27,625 nucleotides of DNA. Source: Chloroflexota bacterium (GTDB lineage: Bacteria; Chloroflexota; UBA6077). Location of the stretch: NCBI GenBank assembly GCA_021845945.1, contig JAJZRD010000028.1, forward strand, positions 1 to 27,625, in the 5' to 3' direction. Both the position numbers and the translations under genes were made by a program. Below, one piece after another: positions 16,220-23,075 of the stretch; positions within the stretch are counted from its first letter, which is position 1, and each line of letters starts with the position of its first letter. The notes under the pieces are model-generated. The model was not told where the DNA came from and ran no database searches. It saw nothing but the letters and a program-made list of their open reading frames with translations.

Positions 16220-16732
16220 ATGACGTTGAAAGTGAATATCGACTACCGGGATGCCTTCTTGCCCACCATGGAGGCGATGTCTCGGGACGGGGTGCTGCTG
16301 GTGTCCACGGACAGCCAGAGGCGGCCCGGCGGGATGACGATCAGCTGGGGAACCTTAGGGACCATCTGGGGGCGCCACATCTTCACCGTGCTGGTGCGCC
16401 CTTCCCGCAACAGCTACCGGCTGATCGAGAACACCGGGGACTTCACCGTGAACGTGCTGCCCTCGGAGCGGGCATCGGCCCTGGACTACTGGGGCAAGAA
16501 CTCCGGAAGGGATGTGGACAAGTGGGCGAAGACCGGCCTCACCCCTGCCCCTTCCCGGCGGGTGCGCTCCCCCATCGTGGAGCAGGGGATCCTCCACTTC
16601 GAGTGCAGGATCGTTCATCGCCACGACCTGGTGCCTGCCAACCTGGCGCCGGAGCTGATACCGGCCTACTACGCCTCTGGGGACCACCACAGGGTGTACT
16701 ACGGCGAGATCCTGGCCTGCTACGGGCTGTAA
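16220..16732 (+). CDS. Flavin reductase-like, FMN-binding domain protein
   Basis: 170 aa, the size of single-domain flavin reductase-like proteins. The family pattern is clear: DGVLLVSTD, GGMTISWGTLGTIWGRHIFTVLVRPS (FMN-binding region, about 37-62), then TGDFTVNVLP, YWGKNSGRDVDK and a late YYGEILACY strand. Members reduce free flavin with NAD(P)H or carry FMN in small redox reactions; the partner here is unknown. AAAGGG precedes ATG 16220; ATG 16215 is out of frame. A ferredoxin gene follows about 480 bp later, so a redox link is possible but not shown. Confidence 0.9.
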   Translation: MTLKVNIDYRDAFLPTMEAMSRDGVLLVSTDSQRRPGGMTISWGTLGTIWGRHIFTVLVRPSRNSYRLIENTGDFTVNVLPSERASALDYWGKNSGRDVDKWAKTGLTPAPSRRVRSPIVEQGILHFECRIVHRHDLVPANLAPELIPAYYASGDHHRVYYGEILACYGL

Positions 16733-16810
16733 CCCCTCCGGTAGGAGTTGCCCACGCGCCTGGCGGGGCGCCATCGAGGATGGAAACGGCGTCCCGGAGG
16801 ATCACGATGA

Positions 16811-16886
16811 TGTAGGGCGGGGGTTTATCCCCCGCCGCCCGCACGTCGCGGTAGACTGGCGGCGGGGCACAAGACCCCGCCCTACC
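16811..16886. repeat. Two-hairpin dispersed repeat, copy 1
   Basis: Outer ends TGTAGGGCGGGG and CCCCGCCCTAC. The first hairpin is GGCGGGGG-tttat-CCCCCGCC; the second is GGCGGGGcacaagaCCCCGCC, joined by a linker with GGTAGACTGGCGG. The linker GGTAGAC.GGCGGCGGGG is shared with copy 2 at 21180-21256. Confidence 0.75.
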
Positions 16887-16905
16887 ACAGGCGATGGTGC
16901 CCGCG

Positions 16906-16955
16906 ATCCCGGACCTGTAGAGACGCGACATGTCGCGTCTCTACAGGTCCGGGAT
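16906..16955. repeat. 50-bp perfect palindrome
   Basis: Both arms are 25 nt and match without a mismatch or spacer; the centre is GACA/TGTC between 16930 and 16931. The core GTAGAGACGCGACA and its complement belong to a palindrome type I recognise from other GC-rich genomes. It lies between the flavin reductase and ferredoxin genes, both on the plus strand. Confidence 0.9.
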
Positions 16956-17214
16956 GGGGTCCTCTAAGGTGTTAGTACCGGACAATCTAGTACCTTCACC
17001 CTATTTCCCGGCTTTGTGCGCAGAAGTACAATGTTGCATACTGTAGCAGAGTAGCCGGGTGGCTGCAGGAGGCCGGTGGCGACGCTGCCGACCGAGCCCC
17101 GGCGGTCACCATTCGGTTCGAGCACCACGGAGCCGGCCTGTCGTTTGGGCATCGGCTCAAAGGCGGCACGGTTGGTCGCACAGTGGGCTTAGAGAGTCCA
17201 TGTGGAGGCTAGCC

Positions 17215-17472
17215 GTGTACGAGTTCTCGCTCGATAACAGCCACTGCGAACGGTGCTTCGACTGCGTTACCGCCTGCCCTCGCGGGGTTCTGGAGGAAGG
17301 GCCAATGGGCCCGGAGGTGACCCGCCCCGAGGAGTGCATGGGCTGCTGGGTTTGCCTGGCCGTGTGCCGCAACCACGGCCTGAAGGTGGTGGGCCTCTCG
17401 GAATCCTCCGTGCCCGACTGGGTGAACCGGTTGCTGGCTTCTAGACCCGAATGCAAGCCGGTGCTACACTAG
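17215..17472 (+). CDS. 2[4Fe-4S] ferredoxin-like protein
   Basis: Small electron carrier, 85 aa from GTG 17215. That start has GGAGG 6 nt upstream and gives MYEFSLDNSHC; ATG 17200 is in frame but has a weaker site. The first motif CERCFDCVTACP and the second CMGCWVCLAVC have canonical C-x2-C-x2-C-x3-C spacing; the second lacks the usual Pro after its last Cys (RNHG). A short C-terminal tail (VPDWVNRLLASRPECK) follows. The HD hydrolase begins about 50 nt later in the same direction, so the two are probably co-transcribed. Confidence 0.87.
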   Translation: MYEFSLDNSHCERCFDCVTACPRGVLEEGPMGPEVTRPEECMGCWVCLAVCRNHGLKVVGLSESSVPDWVNRLLASRPECKPVLH

Positions 17473-17522
17473 CCTCCCGATAAGGATTGCCGCTCTCGCA
17501 CGGCTCCAGCCGCGCGAGGGGC

Positions 17523-18200
17523 ATGCCCGGGAGGCCTTTCATCGCGCCCTGGAAAGAGGCCGTCGTAGCACTGGCCAGAGAGCGGGCTACGGAGGAGTCG
17601 CTGGAGCTGTGGCACCAGGGCTCCGACGAGAGCCCGCGCTTCAACTACCGATGGGAACATCTCCTGGCGGTGGTGCGCCTCTGCGATAGGCTGGGGCGCC
17701 GCTTGGGCGCCGATGTGGAGGTCCTCACCGCCGCCGTCTGGCTCCACGACATCGTCAAGAGCCACTCCCCGGAGTTGGGCGCGGTCTCCGACGCCGAACT
17801 GGCTGCCGAAGAGGCGCGGCGCTTCCTGCTGACCACCGACTTTCCCCCCTCCAAGGTAGAGGCCGTGGCCGCGGCCGTTCGGGTCCACGAGGGTCTCTAC
17901 AAGGACTACCGGCTGGAGCAGCTGGAGGCGGCCATCCTGTGGGATGCCGACAAGCTGAGCAAGCTGGGCGCCACCTACCTGGTCCACAGCCTCTGTATCC
18001 GTCCGGCCTTCGACCCCATCTTCCGAGGAAGGCCCACCGACACCGACCTGGTGCTGCACTCGACCCAGGATTGGCTCGAGATAGGTGAGAGGATAGTCGC
18101 CAGTATGAACACGGAGCCGGGCCGGACCGAGGCGGCTAGGAGGCTGGCCTACCTGAAGAAGTTCGTGAAGGAGCTGAGGGACGAGTGGGAGACGAGCTGA
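17523..18200 (+). CDS. HD-domain phosphohydrolase
   Basis: Metal-dependent phosphohydrolase of about 225 aa. The HD signature is spread as usual: first His in YRWEHLLAVVRL, His-Asp in AAVWLHDIVKS, a later His in VRVHEGLY, and the closing Asp in LWDADKLSKLG. Such proteins hydrolyse nucleotides or phosphate esters; substrate unknown. ATG 17523 is used; a TTG at 17487 is also in frame. It overlaps the DUF402 gene by 16 nt. As DUF402 proteins include nucleoside phosphatases, a shared nucleotide-related job is a reasonable inference. Confidence 0.87.
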   Translation: MPGRPFIAPWKEAVVALARERATEESLELWHQGSDESPRFNYRWEHLLAVVRLCDRLGRRLGADVEVLTAAVWLHDIVKSHSPELGAVSDAELAAEEARRFLLTTDFPPSKVEAVAAAVRVHEGLYKDYRLEQLEAAILWDADKLSKLGATYLVHSLCIRPAFDPIFRGRPTDTDLVLHSTQDWLEIGERIVASMNTEPGRTEAARRLAYLKKFVKELRDEWETS

Positions 18201-18682
18201 TCCTGGTCCGCAAGCTGAACTACGAGGATCGCGAGAGCTGGCGCTGGTCCGGGAAGCTGGTGGAGCGCCGGGACGGCGTCGTGGTGATAGATGCCCTCTT
18301 CAACGCCCCGCCCCGAGACCTGGGCTACATGAAGCTGGAGAACACCGACCTCTTCCACGAGTTCTACTACGCCGACCGCTGGTTCAACATCTTCCAGATC
18401 TTCGCGGCCGACGGCACCCTCAAGGGCTGGTACTGCAACATCTGCAAGCCCGCGCGCTTCCAGCACCACCAGATCGACTTCGTGGACATGGTGCTGGACA
18501 TCTTCGTCTACCCGGACGGCCGCTCCCTGGTGCTGGACCAGGAGGAGTTCCAGGAGAAGAAGCAGTCGATCTACTCGCCCGAGGACGCCCGCCAGGCAGA
18601 GGAGGCTGTGGCCCAACTTCTGGAGATGGCCCGTCGCGGCGAGCACCCCTTCGGATCGGCCGGCCGCGCGAACCCCTCGTAA
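18185..18682 (+). CDS. DUF402 family protein (Ntdp-like nucleotide phosphatase)
   Basis: 165 aa with the DUF402 barrel: SWRWSGKLVERRDGVVVIDA, EFYYADRWFNIFQIFAADG, LKGWYCNICKPA and DFVDMVLDIFVYPDGRSLVLDQEEF. The conserved aromatic and acidic residues (YYxDRWFN, GWYCNI, DxxLDxxVxPDG) are all present. Characterised relatives (Ntdp/SC4828) hydrolyse nucleoside di- and triphosphates; the same activity here is inferred. The start is GTG 18185, with GAGGG upstream, inside the end of the HD gene (16-nt overlap), which indicates translational coupling. Repeat copy B follows the stop. Confidence 0.88.
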   Translation: MGDELILVRKLNYEDRESWRWSGKLVERRDGVVVIDALFNAPPRDLGYMKLENTDLFHEFYYADRWFNIFQIFAADGTLKGWYCNICKPARFQHHQIDFVDMVLDIFVYPDGRSLVLDQEEFQEKKQSIYSPEDARQAEEAVAQLLEMARRGEHPFGSAGRANPS

Positions 18683-18693
18683 GTCGCCATCCC

Positions 18694-18791
18694 CGCCTCT
18701 CCCTCTGGGAGAGGCCGCCCGAAGGGCGGGTGAGGGCTGAGACGTCGCCAACCAAACAGCCCTCACCCTGACCCTCTCCCAAGGGGAGAGG
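18694..18791. repeat. 98-bp palindrome-rich dispersed element, copy B
   Basis: Reverse complement of copy A (14230-14327), 94 of 98 bases identical. Like copy A it lies between the ends of convergent genes, here DUF402 (+) and the GH5-like gene (-). Confidence 0.9.
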
Positions 18792-18811
18792 GGATTTGGG
18801 CCCCTCTCCCC
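18783..18811. terminator. Strong hairpin between convergent genes
   Basis: GGGGAGAGGGG (18783-18793) pairs perfectly with CCCCTCTCCCC (18801-18811) around a 7-nt loop. It abuts the stop of the GH5-like gene. No T run follows. Confidence 0.6.
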
Positions 18812-18812
18812 G

Positions 18813-20090
18813 TTATGCGGCGGCCAATCCCTTCTTCTTCAGGTACCACCGGTACATCTCCGAGAAGTGGCGGGAGGGGTCCTGGTAGTACTGCTCCGTG
18901 GTGGTGGGGAAGGTTACCTTCTCCTTGCCCCATCCCTTCATCTCACCGGTCCGCAGCCGGTGAGAGAAGCGCTGGAACTCCACCCCCGCCGGCTTGAGGG
19001 ACCCATCGGCCCGAGTGATCCCGAAGGTGCGCTCCCGGATCGCTCGGTCGAAGGGGGGTCTGTCCCACATCCGGGGATCGTAATCGCTGAAGCACCAGGC
19101 GAGAGCCCCCAGGGAACCGGTTCGGTACAGCTTCTCCAGCACCTCTCGATAGTAGCTGCCCCCCTCCTCCTCGCCGGCCAGGTACTGCTGCCTCTTCTGG
19201 CCGAGAAACTCGTCCTCGACGTAGTGGCCCGGCTCGCCCCGGGGCGCGGTACACAAGCCGAACTCCTGGAACAGGGTCGGCTTGGTCCCCAAACCCTCGG
19301 CCAGCTGATTGAGGAAGGGCACGAAGTCGCTATCCAGGGGGCCGCGAGCCACCTCGGAGTACAGGGGGTAGCCGTGCATGGAGAGGTAGTCGTTGGCCTC
19401 GGCCAGGTCGCCGATGCTCAGCCCGTTGTAGCGGGAGAGGGAGGGGGTGTGGGCCCCGTAGGTGACGGAGTGGCGAGGGTCCTGCTTTCGGATCTCCTCG
19501 CTGAGCAGGTAGCTCCAGAGCCAGCCGCCGTGGTAGCTGTCGGGGTTGCGCAGCTCGTCCAACTCGTTGGCCAGATCCCAGCCGAAGAGGGCCGGGTGGG
19601 TGGTCAGGGCCGGAACGACGGCCCGGATCTGAAAGAGCTCCGCCCGCAGCATGAAGGGGTCCTCGAAGGGGTTGAGAGGCTCCCTGTCGGAGTAGTGGCC
19701 CTTCACCCTCAGCAGGCCCGGGCAGGAGCGGGGCCGGTCGCTCACCGCCCAGGAGGGGAGCCAAAAGATGCCGCTCATGTTGCCGGTGAAGAAGGTAGGC
19801 ATGACCTGCAGCCCGGCCTCGTCGGCGGCGTCCATCACCCGGGTCAACTCCTTCAGCCGCCTGGAGTCGACGTTCCAGGGAGACGGCTGGAAGTCCTCCC
19901 ACATCAGGAAGATCCTCACTACCTGCGCCCCGAGGGCGGCGATCTCGGCGAACTCGGCCTTCACCTCACCGCCGTCGAACTCCTTCCACCAGTACATAGC
20001 CTTCCTCCTGGGCCAGTAGTTGACTCCCAGGACGAAGGGTCGGGGAGTCGAGGCAACCATACGGATCTCGGAAGTCTCGTCGATTTCCAT
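18813..20090 (-). CDS. GH5-like (clan GH-A) glycoside hydrolase
   Basis: 425 aa with a clan GH-A barrel. It starts PFVLGVNYWPRRKAMYWW. The pair VVRIFLMWEDFQP and GLQVMPTFFTGNMSG marks early barrel strands, and the acid/base Glu 176 is in GWDLANELDEL. SMHGYP lies on strand 6, and the probable nucleophile Glu 276 is in TLFQEFGL. Beta-mannanase and beta-mannosidase relatives share this layout; specificity is unknown. No signal peptide is visible. ATG 20090 has AGGAG 7 nt upstream. It is the third carbohydrate-active protein in the window and sits alone, with its own upstream spacer. Confidence 0.85.
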   Translation of the reverse strand: MEIDETSEIRMVASTPRPFVLGVNYWPRRKAMYWWKEFDGGEVKAEFAEIAALGAQVVRIFLMWEDFQPSPWNVDSRRLKELTRVMDAADEAGLQVMPTFFTGNMSGIFWLPSWAVSDRPRSCPGLLRVKGHYSDREPLNPFEDPFMLRAELFQIRAVVPALTTHPALFGWDLANELDELRNPDSYHGGWLWSYLLSEEIRKQDPRHSVTYGAHTPSLSRYNGLSIGDLAEANDYLSMHGYPLYSEVARGPLDSDFVPFLNQLAEGLGTKPTLFQEFGLCTAPRGEPGHYVEDEFLGQKRQQYLAGEEEGGSYYREVLEKLYRTGSLGALAWCFSDYDPRMWDRPPFDRAIRERTFGITRADGSLKPAGVEFQRFSHRLRTGEMKGWGKEKVTFPTTTEQYYQDPSRHFSEMYRWYLKKKGLAAA

Positions 20091-20280
20091 CGTGGGCTCC
20101 TCACGGGAACGGCAGAACTGGGTACGTCTCCGCCGGCGAAGGGTCCCGGCGTCGCACCTTTTCCTCGGGGCAGGTTCCGTGCCGAGAGAGCCAACAAGAC
20201 TGGGAGTCGCGCGTGCCCTACGTGGGGCACCAACGAGGGAGGATGGAAAGGGCGCCCCGTCGGGGTCGCCCCCGAAGAAG

Positions 20281-20961
20281 TCAGCGGCGGCGGATCGCCC
20301 TGCGGGAGGTCATCTCGTGCCTGGCGCCGAGCCTGCCCTCCTCCTCCATGGCCATCTTCCGCCGCTGGAAGGCGGGGCGATCGATCACCATGTCGTAATA
20401 CAGCACCTCCACGCCCAGGAGGCTTCTCCGGAAGTACTGAACCACGTCCCTATACCGTGAGTCGCTGAAAACGGGAGGGAAGGCGGAGCTGGGGTGCTCG
20501 GTCCAGTGCTGGCCGACGTAGCGGAAGCCGCACTTCTCGTAGCTGCGCATGGCGCGGTGATTGAAGGCCGCCACGTCGAGCCACATCTCCTTGAAGCCCA
20601 TGCCGTCGAAGTAGAAATCCAGGAAGGCCATCAGGGCATCGGTGCCGTACCCCATCCCCATGCGGGTGGGATCCAGAGCGATGCCGAGGACGCTGCTACC
20701 CGCCTCGGTGTTGATGTTGCGGAGGGTGATCCAGCCGATCATGTTGTCGTACAGGTCGTCGATGGCGAACATGCGGTAGTTGCCGCTAACGCTGCGATCC
20801 AAGAACCACAGGTCGCGCTCGCGAGACGACATGGGGCGGGGATCGTTGTGGCTGTAGAGGGGATCGGTGTGCCTGGTCCACTGTTGGCGCTTGTCCACAT
20901 CTGCCCGCTCAAACCACCGGACTACAGCCTTCTTTCCCCTGGCTACGATTCCCTCAGCCAT
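20281..20961 (-). CDS. GNAT-family acetyltransferase (RimJ/RimL type)
   Basis: 226 aa from ATG 20961, chosen because AAAGGA lies upstream and because the frame before it is not protein-like. The GNAT fold is clear: WFERADVDKRQQWTRH at the N-terminus, MIGWITLRNI on strand 4, then the acetyl-CoA loop LDPTRMGMGYGTDALMAFLDF, and the late helix VAAFNHRAMRSYEKCGFRYVGQH typical of this class. It transfers an acetyl group to an amine, perhaps a protein N-terminus or small molecule; target unknown. Its C-terminus has an Arg-rich tail after a long helix (RRKMAMEEEGRL). Confidence 0.87.
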   Translation of the reverse strand: MAEGIVARGKKAVVRWFERADVDKRQQWTRHTDPLYSHNDPRPMSSRERDLWFLDRSVSGNYRMFAIDDLYDNMIGWITLRNINTEAGSSVLGIALDPTRMGMGYGTDALMAFLDFYFDGMGFKEMWLDVAAFNHRAMRSYEKCGFRYVGQHWTEHPSSAFPPVFSDSRYRDVVQYFRRSLLGVEVLYYDMVIDRPAFQRRKMAMEEEGRLGARHEMTSRRAIRRR

Positions 20962-21260
20962 GGCCCATATCCTTTGCTGGGTGTCACTCCCTGCAACTCC
21001 GGTAGGGAGTCTACGGCTGCCCCCACCGGTTGTAAAGGGGCGCACCCCCGCGATCCAGCGGCGTCCCGGGACGGCCGCCCGGCGACGGACACCCGGAAGC
21101 GGCCCGGAGAGCCGCCGCCTGGGATACAGGTCCCGCAAGGGTTGTGCCGAGAAGGGGGATGGGGCCAGGGGTCGAGGATCGAGGGGCGGGGCACAGGGCC
21201 CCGCCCCTCGGGGCAACGGTAGACGGGCGGCGGGGGACAAGCCCCCGCCCTACACAGCCG
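20962..21260. other. 299-bp spacer with repeat DNA
   Basis: Runs from the GNAT start to the stop of the minus-strand ferredoxin. No gene is supported. The right third is the two-hairpin repeat (21180-21256); the rest is GC-rich with short imperfect inverted repeats. Confidence 0.5.
21180..21256. repeat. Two-hairpin dispersed repeat, copy 2
   Basis: The first hairpin is CGAGGGGCGGGGC with its complement (21180-21210); the second is GGCGGGGGacaaGCCCCCGCC, ending in CCTAC. The linker GGTAGACGGGCGGCGGGG matches copy 1. It lies just behind the stop of the minus-strand ferredoxin and could end its transcript. Confidence 0.75.
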
Positions 21261-21542
21261 TTATCGAGAGTCTCGATTGAGCTTGCGCAGGACACCACCC
21301 CGCCCCTGAGACTCGGTCGCGGCGGCCCCGCTGCCGGAATGCCCGTTCTTTCCGCCCGGGTCGCCATCCCGAACCTGGCTGAAGACGGGGCAGCTGTATG
21401 TGCACTTGCCGCAGTCGATGCACAGCTCCTGGTCGATGAAGGGGGCGTTGAAGCCCTCCTGCTGGAGGGCGCCGGTCGGGCAAACCCGCAGGGTGGGACA
21501 GCGGTGGTTCTGGGGACATCGGCTGGCGTTGACGACGATCAT
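21261..21542 (-). CDS. Ferredoxin-like protein with unusual first Cys motif
   Basis: 93 aa; ATG 21542 has GAGGT about 7 nt upstream. The first motif is C9-x5-C15-x5-C21-P (RCPQNHRCPTLRVCPTGAL), three cysteines instead of the usual four at C-x2-C-x2-C-x3-C. The second motif, CIDCGKCTYSCP, is canonical. The C-terminal 40 residues are polar, Gly/Ser-rich and probably flexible. One [4Fe-4S] cluster is safe; whether a second is held is uncertain. The divergent neighbour at 21726 has the same C-x5-C-x5-C spacing, so they are paralogues. They share a 183-bp spacer with a CsoR-like operator. Confidence 0.82.
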   Translation of the reverse strand: MIVVNASRCPQNHRCPTLRVCPTGALQQEGFNAPFIDQELCIDCGKCTYSCPVFSQVRDGDPGGKNGHSGSGAAATESQGRGGVLRKLNRDSR

Positions 21543-21597
21543 CTAACTACCTCATTGGTTGAGCTGTTCGGGGAAGCGAAGCTCTGGATCGGGGAGA

Positions 21598-21624
21598 ATA
21601 CCCCACCGGGGTATATGGTATAAT
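21598..21624 (+). promoter_or_regulatory. CsoR/CstR-like operator over a promoter
   Basis: ATACCCC-acc-GGGGTAT (21598-21614) is a perfect inverted repeat, followed by TATAAT (21619-21624). The operator fills the spacer where the polymerase must bind; the -35 position (GAATAC) is poor. ATACCC..GGGTAT is the form of CsoR and CstR operators, which respond to copper(I) or to persulfides. No csoR-type gene is in the window. The match is by eye. Confidence 0.5.
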
Positions 21625-21664
21625 CGGGCGCGCCTGCCGTCAAGGGGCGCAACCCTCGCCGGCG

Positions 21665-21693
21665 GCGTGGCGCGAGCGAGCAGAGCGCCACGC
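21665..21693 (+). other. Leader hairpin before the plus-strand ferredoxin
   Basis: GCGTGGCGC (21665-21673) pairs with GCGCCACGC (21685-21693) around 11 nt, 19 nt before the AGGAGG site of the ferredoxin at 21726. It may affect RNA stability or translation. Confidence 0.4.
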
Positions 21694-21725
21694 GGCTCCT
21701 ACCCCACCACCAGGAGGTGACCACC

Positions 21726-21965
21726 ATGCCGGTGGCCGTGGACTACCGCATCTGCGACGGCGTGGAGGACTGTCCCGCCGTGAGGATCTGCGACGCCAAC
21801 GCCCTCTACTTCGACAGGGAAACCCGTCGGGTCGAATACGACCTGGAGAAGTGCCGCGACTGCGGCAGCTGCGCCCACTACTGCGGCCTCGGGGCGGTGA
21901 TGCACGCCGAGACCGAGGAGGAGTGGCGGGAGCTGCTGGCACTCCTCCAAGGGGGCGACGGCTGA
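21726..21965 (+). CDS. Ferredoxin-like protein, paralogue of the divergent one
   Basis: 79 aa from ATG 21726, with AGGAGG 8 nt upstream; a GTG at 21717 overlaps that site and is unlikely. The first motif is C10-x5-C16-x5-C22 (ICDGVEDCPAVRIC) and the second is CRDCGSCAHYC, canonical but with Gly in place of the final Pro. The C-terminus is a short acidic helix (ETEEEWRELLALLQ). The first motif has the same spacing as its divergent neighbour. It has its own promoter under the CsoR-like operator. A promoter for pfkA follows directly. Confidence 0.85.
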   Translation: MPVAVDYRICDGVEDCPAVRICDANALYFDRETRRVEYDLEKCRDCGSCAHYCGLGAVMHAETEEEWRELLALLQGGDG

Positions 21966-21976
21966 CGGCAAGAAGC

Positions 21977-22005
21977 TTGCACCGGCGGCCCAAGTCGTCT
22001 ATCTT
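21977..22005 (+). promoter_or_regulatory. Promoter of pfkA
   Basis: TTGCAC (21977-21982) and TATCTT (22000-22005) with 17-bp spacing. Transcription would start near 22012, just before a 28-bp palindrome in the leader. Confidence 0.45.
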
Positions 22006-22018
22006 GTAGGGTGTTCTC

Positions 22019-22046
22019 GTAGGGGCGTACGGCCGTACGCCCCTAC
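22019..22046. repeat. 28-bp palindrome GTAGGGGC-N12-GCCCCTAC, left of pfkA
   Basis: Perfect inverted repeat with core GTACGGCCGTAC. It lies 21 nt before ATG of pfkA, in the predicted leader and 8 nt from its GAGGAGG site. Its pair is at 23076-23103. Confidence 0.85.
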
Positions 22047-22066
22047 TGTTCGACGAGGAGGGGCGC

Positions 22067-23038
22067 ATGAAGCGGATCGCGGTGCTAACCAGCGGCGGGG
22101 ATGCCCCGGGCATGAACGCCGCCATCAGGGCGGTGGTCAGGTCGGGGATCGACTACGGGATGGAGGTGCTGGGGGTCGGTCGAGGCTTCGCCGGCCTGGT
22201 CGACGGGGAGATGGCGCCCCTTTCCGCGCGCGACGTGGGCGGCATCATCCAACGGGGAGGCACCATCCTGGGGAGCGCCCGCAGCCCTCAGTTCCGAACC
22301 GAGGAGGGACGGAGGCAGGCGCTGGTCTACCTGGCGGAGCGAGGCGTGGAGGGGCTGGTGGTCATCGGGGGCAACGGCTCCCAATCAGGGTCCTACTCCC
22401 TCCTGCAGATGGGCTTTCCCGTCGTGGGCGTCGCCTCCACCATCGACAACGACCTGGTGGGCTCCGACATCACCATCGGGGTCGATACCGCCCTCAACAC
22501 GGCCCTGGAGGCCATCGACCGGCTCAAGGATACCGCCTCCTCCCACCATCGGGCCTTCGTGCTGGAGGTGATGGGAAGGGACAGCGGCTACCTGGCCCTG
22601 ATGGCCGGCATCGCCGGTGGGGCCGAGATGGTGGTGATCCCGGAGGTGCCCACAGATCCCGATGCCGTGGCCGCGGAGCTGCGGGCCGCCTACGCTCGGG
22701 GGAAGCCCCACGCCATCGTGGTGGTCGCCGAGGGGGCGGGCTGCAACGCCCGGGCGCTGATGAACCACTTCAGGAGCCACCAGGACCAGCTCGGCTTCGA
22801 GCTGAGGGAGACCATCCTCGGGCACGTCCAGCGGGGCGGCAGCCCCACCGCCTTCGACCGGCTGCTGGCCTCCCGTTTGGGAGGGCGGGCCGCGGAGCTG
22901 CTATCCCGGGGCGAGAGCGGCAAGCTGGTGGGTCTCATCCGAGACGAGGTGGCCACGACCCCCCTGGATCAGGTGGCGGGGCGCCGGAAGCCCATCGACA
23001 TGGATCTGTACCGGCTGGCCAACGTGCTCTCGGCGTAA
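22067..23038 (+). CDS. pfkA: 6-phosphofructokinase
   Basis: Phosphorylates fructose 6-phosphate in glycolysis; cytoplasmic, 323 aa, normal for bacterial PfkA. Motifs by E. coli numbering: GGDAPGMNA (10-18, ATP site), ILGSAR (67-72), GGNGS (101-105), the catalytic TIDND (125-129, base Asp 127), MGRDSGY (169-175), IPEVP and HVQRGGSPTAFDR. Gly 104 marks the ATP-using type, not PPi-dependent. Residue 103 is Asn; in the E. coli enzyme Asp 103 binds the catalytic magnesium. A GAGGAGG site precedes ATG 22067. It is flanked on both sides by 28-bp GTAGGGGC palindromes and has its own promoter. Confidence 0.93.
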   Translation: MKRIAVLTSGGDAPGMNAAIRAVVRSGIDYGMEVLGVGRGFAGLVDGEMAPLSARDVGGIIQRGGTILGSARSPQFRTEEGRRQALVYLAERGVEGLVVIGGNGSQSGSYSLLQMGFPVVGVASTIDNDLVGSDITIGVDTALNTALEAIDRLKDTASSHHRAFVLEVMGRDSGYLALMAGIAGGAEMVVIPEVPTDPDAVAAELRAAYARGKPHAIVVVAEGAGCNARALMNHFRSHQDQLGFELRETILGHVQRGGSPTAFDRLLASRLGGRAAELLSRGESGKLVGLIRDEVATTPLDQVAGRRKPIDMDLYRLANVLSA

Positions 23039-23075
23039 GGCGTAAGGCGATCCCTCCCCACTGTGTATCCTTACT

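Larger units (their letters stand above)
16733..17214. other. 482-bp intergenic region rich in repeats
   Basis: Holds a two-hairpin repeat (16811-16886), a 50-bp perfect palindrome (16906-16955) and the direct repeats TAGTACC at 16973-16979 and 16988-16994 (15-nt period). TACAAT near 17029 is a possible -10 without a good -35. No gene is supported here. Confidence 0.6.

Noticed and set aside
18867..20468. 533-codon plus-strand frame opposite the GH5-like gene
   Set aside because: Runs across two genes and a spacer, with no recognisable motif.
20962..21240. N-terminal extension of the GNAT protein
   Set aside because: It is encoded by the repeat-rich spacer and reads as Pro/Arg-rich text; ATG 20961 fits the family length.
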